A stretch of DNA of 64,000 nucleotides from Lumbricus rubellus (taxonomy: Eukaryota; Annelida; Clitellata; Crassiclitellata; Lumbricidae): positions 7,861,427 to 7,925,426 of the forward strand of contig OX243819.1 in NCBI GenBank assembly GCA_945859605.1, read 5' to 3'. Of this stretch, positions 59,001 to 64,000 are shown piece by piece. A model generated the notes under the pieces. That model was not told the origin of the DNA, searched no databases, and saw only the letters and a list, made by a program, of their open reading frames with translations. Within the stretch, counting starts at the first letter, position 1; each line of letters opens with the position of its first letter. The position numbers and the translations under genes are program-made.

Positions 59001-61441
59001 AGATTACGTGTGTCAAAAAGGTGAATCAATGAAGACGTCAATGCATTATCATCAGCAGCATAATTATATTAGCGCTCACGACAATAATTATGTAGGCTAT
59101 GTGCATTGTGCACATGTTACAGCGCCTCTTCAATATCTCCACTTAGAGGCGCTCCCGACTACAGCGCGGACACTGAATGGGAGTTTCACACCGAAGCGCT
59201 GAGCAATTGAGAGTGAAGGACTTGCCCAAGGTCCCTATGAGGCGACTTGAGGTGGATTTTAACATGCAACCTCCCGGCTGAAACATGTGTTGATCATCTG
59301 CCTTGATCCCACTGATGTCTAATCTTTCTCGTCTTTTCTCAATGATTAAAATAGAAAGACAGCATGTTATCAATTTTGTCAGCAGACAAAATATTTACCA
59401 ACAGACTACTTAGAGACAAAATATCTAGGCCTACTCAGAATATCTAGGCCTACTCAGAATATATATTCATTAAGAGAAACTTGTAGGTTTTTAGGCAACT
59501 GCACGCGTTAAACTGAAAAATTATTCTGATTAATTTAATCTAAAACAGATCTAGGTAGTCAATCACTCAATCTAAACAGTTTGTATAAGTTTCTTAATTA
59601 TTGCAAATTTGTACATGTAGGCCTACGTTAATAAATCAGACTATCATGATTGCCAATTTTGTTTTAAAATAAATATTGAAAATAAATAAACTGGTAAAAA
59701 TACACACTATACTGCAGTTCTTGAGAGCTGTGCTCCTGATTAATTAAAATATATAGAAGAAACTGCTGAACGTGAAGTTGTTGGTTGGTTGGTTTTTCCA
59801 GTTCAGACGCGATCGTCTTTTCCGTGCAAGCACTTGGGTGAGCTGGTGCTGACCGAACCGTCTGGATTTCTCTCGAGCATCATAACAGAGGAGCATGGGT
59901 TCGGATCCAGTCGTTGTCCGTGGGTCATTTCGATCATGAGAGGTCGTAAGATCAACATCACGCTGATTGACTTTGCGGTTGCCACACGATACCCAGAAGC
60001 GAGGAACACGTGTCACGTCTACGCGAAGATACGAGAGTCAGGTGTCACATCGGATGTGACAGTCTGTGGGGGAAGGGCGAGGGAGAGAGGCGTCTACCTG
60101 TCGGACGGGTCAAAGGTCGAGGTCACCGTCATCACCTTCAAAGTCAAAAACGAACCAATCCAATTCCTCCTCAAGTACGAAGGTACATCCAGAATCTCAC
60201 TATAGGCCTATAGGAAAACGAATAAGCCATAAGCCCTGCACATACGTATAGGCTTTAGACCTACAGGGCATTACGATTCATTTACGAACCTAACTAACTT
60301 TTCACACACACACATTATATATATATAGGCCTATATAAAATTATATAAATTATATATAGGCCCTATATATATTAGTTACTGGTACAACGTACGATACAAA
60401 GTTGTAGCTTCAGCTCAGTGATGCGTGATATGGCGTGGTCAAAAAAGTTCTGAACACACAAAGAATAACAGCTGGGATATAATTTCGTCTTTGTGTCTCG
60501 GATTCGGTGAGGTAATTAAACCAATAGCCATCGTCTTCCAAATGAATGTCTAGTTTGTCTACTGTATGGAGAAATCGGCCAGTCATCGTGTAGAGTGGAA
60601 AGACAAAAATCATGGCATCGCGGCATCACAACATAGCGGTCGGTAGGCAAAACACACTATATAAGTTTGTCCAGCATATACAGATTATAGGCATATACGT
60701 GGAGACGGTGGTGTAGTGTGTATGTTCGCTGCCTTGCAGCCGGAGGGCTGCAGGTTCGAATCCACCTCAAGCTGCCTCGTAGGCTATATGAACCATTGGC
60801 AAGTCTTTCACTCGCAATAATTTCTCAGCGCTTCGGCATGAAACTAAGACTTAGTGCCCACAGTGTAGTCGCCTAGTCGGGAGCGTTTGTGAGTAGAAAT
60901 ATTTAAGGTGCGCTATAGCAAGTGCACATACAAGCAAAGTCAGTTGCCTGCAGTCGACTGAAGTCGGTCTGTTAATTTAGTTAATAATTGTGTTTATTGT
61001 GTCTTGTGACTGTAGCCGTCGGTTGTACGGATCCGCGAGTTCCGAGAGGAGCTTGGCTGAAACGAGATGGCATACAAGCAGCCATCACATGCAACTATAC
61101 CTCACAGACGTGGCATATCGTATGCCAGGCAGACACGTGGTTTGGCATCGTAGACAACTGCACCGAAGGTCGGTCTCTATGTCTGTCTGTCTGTCTGTCT
61201 GTGTGCGTCTTTGTCTGTCTGTGTGCGTCTTTGTCTGTCTGTCTCTATGTGTGCGTCTTTGTCTGTCTGTCTGTCTGTGTGCTTCTTTGTCTATCTGTCT
61301 GTCTGTCTGTGTGCGTCTTTGTCTGTATGTGTGCGTCTTTGTCTGTCTGTCTATCTGTGTGCGTCTTTGTCTGTCTGTGTGCGTCTTTGTCTGTCTGTCT
61401 GTCTGTGTGCGTCTTTGTCTATCTGTCTCTATGTGTGCGTC

Positions 61442-61474
<33 letters not shown>

Positions 61475-61479
61475 GCGTC

Positions 61480-61512
<33 letters not shown>

Positions 61513-63933
61513 GCGTCTTTGTCTGTCTGTCTGTCTATGTGTGTCTTTGTCTGTACTATGTAGGCCTATATCGGTCTGTGTTGTGTAAATGTACATGTAG
61601 ACGTAAGCTAGGCTAACTGGATGAAAAAGACGAGTATTTTAAAAGAAGCTGGACTTCATTTTCAAAGATGATCGATGGTTGTCATTGTGTGCGTGCTGAT
61701 GTGCGCATTTGTCTATATGTGCAACATATATACATGCAACATTGTGTAGACCTACATCTTTTCTGTTGCCTGTTAAACTTTGTCTGTCTATGATTTTTCT
61801 TGTTCGTGCAACTATTGAATTGCGAAGCTTAATTTCTCTTGTGACTGCATGTCACGGCACTTCTGACTAATTCTGCAGGGCTACGATATCATCTAATAGG
61901 CCTAATAAGAAACTACTTCTCTTGATTAGAACTGACTTTACTGTCATCTTTGTTGGAATCAGAAACTGTGAATTGTGATTCTTAGGCATGCGCACTTCAG
62001 AACACAGCAACGATTGATATCGACATAGACTATAAGCCCACTCCATTTGTAATGGTAGGTCTATTAGGCCACTATGCGAACGAGAAAACCTGCGCCAATG
62101 CTTCCGAATTAGGCCTATAGGCTACACAGTAGGCCTACATAATCTCAGTTTGGATTTCAAGTGACCAGAACTGCAGAACGAGAAGAAACTTTTTGAAGAA
62201 GAGGATAGAAAGCCAATCAAATCCTAATTAATGTTGAAGCTGTTACTATTTTCTTATTATGCTGATTATATGCTTTACACCGTTTTGGTTTTTCGGCAGA
62301 ATCTATGATGGCCAAATCGAGCAACATATCATCAGAAACATCAGACATGTATCCATTGGGTGAGAGATATTTCATCTAGATTATTTTCACGGTCCAGTTC
62401 GTTATTGTACTTGTCTATTTTACAACAGTTTACGCCTCTGTCACTGCATGGCGTACAGTAACTAGCGTTCTGTTACAGGCATGCATGCACTGCATGCATG
62501 CCTGTAACAGAACGCTAGTTACTGTACGTAGGCCTATAGCCAAGCGCGACCTATGAACCGAACAAAAATAATGTGCACAGTGCAAGCATCAATATCTATC
62601 AAATGGCGGGAAAAGGTGTGCCCTAAAATGTTCGAGAAAATGCGAAGCAGTCAGCAATAGAGCGAATTTCAGTTAAAAGAGACAGACAGACAGACAGACA
62701 AAGAGACAGTGACAGAGAGAGACAGACAGACATAGATAGAAGAAGAGGGAGAGAGAGACACCTGCAGGTTCCATGACCATTCCGCCATACGATACGATAC
62801 GATGTAGACGCATTCCTAAAGCAATTATAAGTTCTGATAGTTGAAGACCCGTCAACCTCAGATAGAAATATTATTATGTTTCTGTGACTCGTTTGATTAC
62901 AGGTCTTCTTATTGCTGTGATGGTTGGACTGATTCTCGGAGTCCTCATAGGAATACTTCTTCTCACATTCGCAATATCATGTCATAAAAGGTAAAACAAA
63001 TTTAATGCACACGTGTAGGCTATGTCTATAGTTCATATTATCAACTGCAACTGCAATAGTCGTCCTATCTCAGCTTCTTTGCTCTCAATGCCAATCAGCC
63101 AACCATATTATTAGAAGATATCACATAATACCTCAGCAGGTCCGCCGACGTTAAGCCTGAGGTGATTTCCTATCTTTTCGCCACATTATTCTCATTGTCA
63201 TGGTTTGCCGCCTCCCATCTTCTTGTTTGCCTCAGACATTCGTCGATATTCTTCGGTAATGAAATCCTATAGGCCTACAGAAGAAGTGATTGCATGCCTT
63301 CATGAACCTAAGCAGTGGATCTCTCTCTCTCTCTCTCTGTCTCTGTATGTGTCTGTCTGTCTCTCTCTAAATAAATATATAATACACACACATGTATATT
63401 GTATAATTGTATACATATCGAATTTGTATAGCGCCTCTCAATAATGGGCCTAACTATTCAGAGACGCTCCGCACTCAGAGCCATGACTTTGACCAAAACT
63501 CCCAACAGCAATTTCGCCATAGCCTATAATTGTACACTTTAAATAAGCATGTCTGCTATTTAATACGACTTGTCTACTCACAAGAAATGCAGGTTTTCAA
63601 GCCTTTCATGCATTTCTTGTGAATTGACAAGTCGGTTATTGTCTCCTAAGGTCCATAAATTACAGTCGTTTGTTGCAACAAGCTGTAAAAAACTAAAGTA
63701 ATCGAAGGTTTGTTTCTACGACATGATCTTGCAGACTTCGCAGCAGCAAGCACACGTCGCAATGCGTCATCTACGGAACACACGCGGAAGAAATCGTCGA
63801 CGAAAGTCCATACTGCACAGCTTCCGTTCGCAGTCGATGTCCAGATCCACACGACGGAGGATATCATTACACACACGTCTGCGGTGGCACATCAACGGAC
63901 GCTAATTGCCCACACCAAATGTCACCAGGATAA
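51586..63933 (+). CDS. Gene B: SUEL lectin-CUB-CCP single-pass membrane receptor, 412 aa
   Basis: Seven exons: 51586-51661, 58739-59020, 59802-60182, 61016-61168, 62300-62359, 62903-62990 and 63735-63933. They total 1,239 nt (413 codons including TAA) with GT/AG sites and consistent phases (all phase 1 except the last intron, phase 2). Order: signal peptide, galactose/rhamnose-binding SUEL lectin domain, CUB, CCP/sushi, short Ser/Thr stalk, transmembrane helix, 66-residue tail. This predicts a type I surface receptor that binds a carbohydrate or protein ligand. An in-frame TAG at 51580 sets the start. The weakest link is the 7-kb first intron, which rests on signal-peptide logic and phase. 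Confidence 0.8.
53189..53311. repeat. (CAT)n microsatellite
   Basis: About 120 bp of CAT with CAC interruptions. Confidence 0.97.
54352..54535. repeat. 27-bp minisatellite
   Basis: About 7 units of CCATCCTCATCCATCCTCTT plus CCATGAT. As 27 is a multiple of 3 it gives repeated nonapeptides in open frames on both strands, which are not genes. Confidence 0.95.
57175..58412 (+). mobile_element. Tc1/mariner-family element, decayed, DD39D-type spacing
   Basis: Flanked by TA and bounded by CACCGTGGTT… inverted repeats. The terminal ~220 bp at each end are imperfect complements, including a long identical block ending AAGCAATTTTCTG. The insertion splits a copy of the dispersed repeat (left part 57148-57174, right part 58413-58485). 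A further partial copy of the terminal repeat lies inside at about 57380-57520. Confidence 0.85.
57731..58053 (+). pseudogene. Mariner-family transposase C-terminal fragment
   Basis: Reads [13 protein letters not shown]…[20 protein letters not shown], the second and third catalytic blocks of Tc1/mariner transposases. The Asp of QQDSAPAH and the Asp of NPAD are 39 residues apart. The frame breaks at about 57925 and resumes as [21 protein letters not shown]. The first catalytic Asp and the DNA-binding domain are missing. Confidence 0.85.
58739..59020 (+). CDS. Gene B exon 2: SUEL-type (rhamnose/galactose-binding) lectin domain
   Basis: 94 codons, phase 1-1, acceptor TTGATAG and donor GTGAAT. 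It shows SUEL/RBL features: [12 protein letters not shown] at the start, the SARYGR motif (family AxYGR), CSGRHSCVI, and a [17 protein letters not shown] ending that corresponds to the family's DPCxxxxKYLxVxYxC. Eight cysteines are present. The domain is known from sea urchin egg lectin, fish egg lectins and latrophilins. Confidence 0.88.
59094..59285 (-). mobile_element. tRNA-derived SINE (copy 5), 5' truncated
   Basis: Minus-strand body matches copies 1-4; the B box is mutated and the A-box end is missing. Lies in gene B intron 2. Confidence 0.8.
59802..60182 (+). CDS. Gene B exon 3: CUB domain
   Basis: 127 codons, phase 1-1, TTTTTCCAG acceptor. It has four cysteines at CUB positions ([34 protein letters not shown]), the [11 protein letters not shown] strand and the final QFLLKYE. 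The [10 protein letters not shown] segment matches the early CUB motif. Confidence 0.88.
60699..60940 (+). mobile_element. tRNA-derived SINE (copy 6)
   Basis: GTGGTGTAGTGTGTATG head, GGTTCGAATCC B box and the same body, ending CAAGTGCACATACAAGC. In gene B intron 3. Confidence 0.88.
61016..61168 (+). CDS. Gene B exon 4: CCP/sushi-like domain
   Basis: 51 codons, phase 1-1. It starts [13 protein letters not shown], with four cysteines and the Trp before the third (TWHIVC) and before the fourth, and ends NC as in CCP modules. The donor GTCGGT is weak, and a (GTCT)n array begins about 10 bp after it. Confidence 0.78.
61179..61558. repeat. (GTCT)n / GTGTGCGTCTTT array
   Basis: Alternating blocks of GTCT repeats and the word GTGTGCGTCTTTGTCT, immediately after gene B exon 4. 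The Cys/Val/Ser/Leu-rich frames are artefacts. Confidence 0.95.
62300..62359 (+). CDS. Gene B exon 5: juxtamembrane stalk
   Basis: 20 codons, phase 1-1, TTCGGCAG acceptor and GTGAGA donor. Ser/Met-rich, with one N-glycosylation sequon (SSNISS). Short exons like this often encode stalks between modules and the membrane helix. Confidence 0.65.
62452..62528. other. Perfect 77-nt palindrome (38-bp arms, 1-nt centre)
   Basis: 62452-62489 (begins CGTACAGTAACTAGCG) is the exact reverse complement of 62491-62528; the centre is C at 62490. Located in gene B intron 5. Confidence 0.95.
62903..62990 (+). CDS. Gene B exon 6: transmembrane helix
   Basis: Encodes [18 protein letters not shown], then [11 protein letters not shown]: about 24 hydrophobic residues followed by a basic stop-transfer. 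Three glycines spaced four apart (G-LIL-G-VLI-G) form a glycine-zipper pattern compatible with helix-helix pairing. Ends in phase 2 at GTAAAA. Confidence 0.8.
63566..63634. other. Hairpin with pre-miRNA-like geometry
   Basis: Arms 63566-63591 and 63609-63634 pair at 24 of 26 positions around a 17-nt loop. It lies in the last intron of gene B, about 100 nt before exon 7. Confidence 0.7.
63735..63933 (+). CDS. Gene B exon 7: cytoplasmic tail and stop
   Basis: Acceptor CTTGCAG. In the phase required by exon 6 it reads …[19 protein letters not shown], then Tyr, Cys and His-containing sequence ending QMSPG before TAA at 63931. No domain is recognised. Two other frames are open over the same stretch, so phase alone selects this one. 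Confidence 0.6.
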
Positions 63934-64000
63934 ATCATATTATGCTGGACACATCAGATATTTTCAGTCGTCAGAGGTACCTATAGGCCTAGAGCTCTAT

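Noticed and set aside
63237..63310. Possible extra gene B exon after a CCTCAG acceptor
   Set aside because: In the phase required by exon 6 it hits a stop after 12 codons; the protein-like frame is in the wrong phase. It could be an alternative truncated tail but is unsupported.

Overview
This window is nuclear DNA from an animal that is not a vertebrate, very likely marine. It has spliced genes built from extracellular modules (MAM, kringle, LDLa, PAN/apple, CUB, SUEL lectin, CCP) joined almost entirely at phase-1 introns. It also carries tRNA-derived SINEs, a BEL/Pao LTR retrotransposon, hAT and mariner elements, and very abundant microsatellites. An invertebrate deuterostome (echinoderm, hemichordate or amphioxus-like) is my best guess, but nothing here fixes the lineage.

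Two genes can be reconstructed exon by exon. Gene A is on the minus strand, runs from 28423 down past the left edge, and has at least 18 coding exons (1,323 complete codons in the window). It begins like a DEG/ENaC/ASIC sodium channel: a short cytoplasmic N-terminus with the His-Gly gating motif, TM1, and the conserved segment that follows it. It then passes in frame into PAN/apple, MAM, kringle, LDLa, MAM, a MAM interrupted by a CUB, MAM and MAM. The left edge cuts it before any second transmembrane segment. Every splice phase agrees. Gene B is on the plus strand at 51586-63933 and is complete: signal peptide, SUEL-type lectin, CUB, CCP/sushi, short stalk, one transmembrane helix and a short tail, 412 aa from 7 exons.

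The rest is mobile and repetitive DNA. An almost pristine BEL/Pao element (21786-27857, LTRs differing at 1 of 215 bases, 5-bp TSD, intact 1,803-codon polyprotein) sits antisense in the first intron of gene A. Introns also hold two hAT-type or Helitron-like insertions, two mariner-type relics, SINEs and long (GAT)n tracts. From 28767 to 36827 a 3.07-kb unit is tandemly duplicated; copy 2 gained a dead non-LTR retrotransposon and a 13-bp VNTR expanded from 4 to 19 units. From 36.8 to 51.5 kb I see no gene: microsatellites, purine tracts, two hAT MITEs and a TA-flanked foldback element. Intron 1 of gene B holds a decayed mariner-family element with a DD39D-type catalytic spacing, and another intron of gene B holds a perfect 77-nt palindrome.
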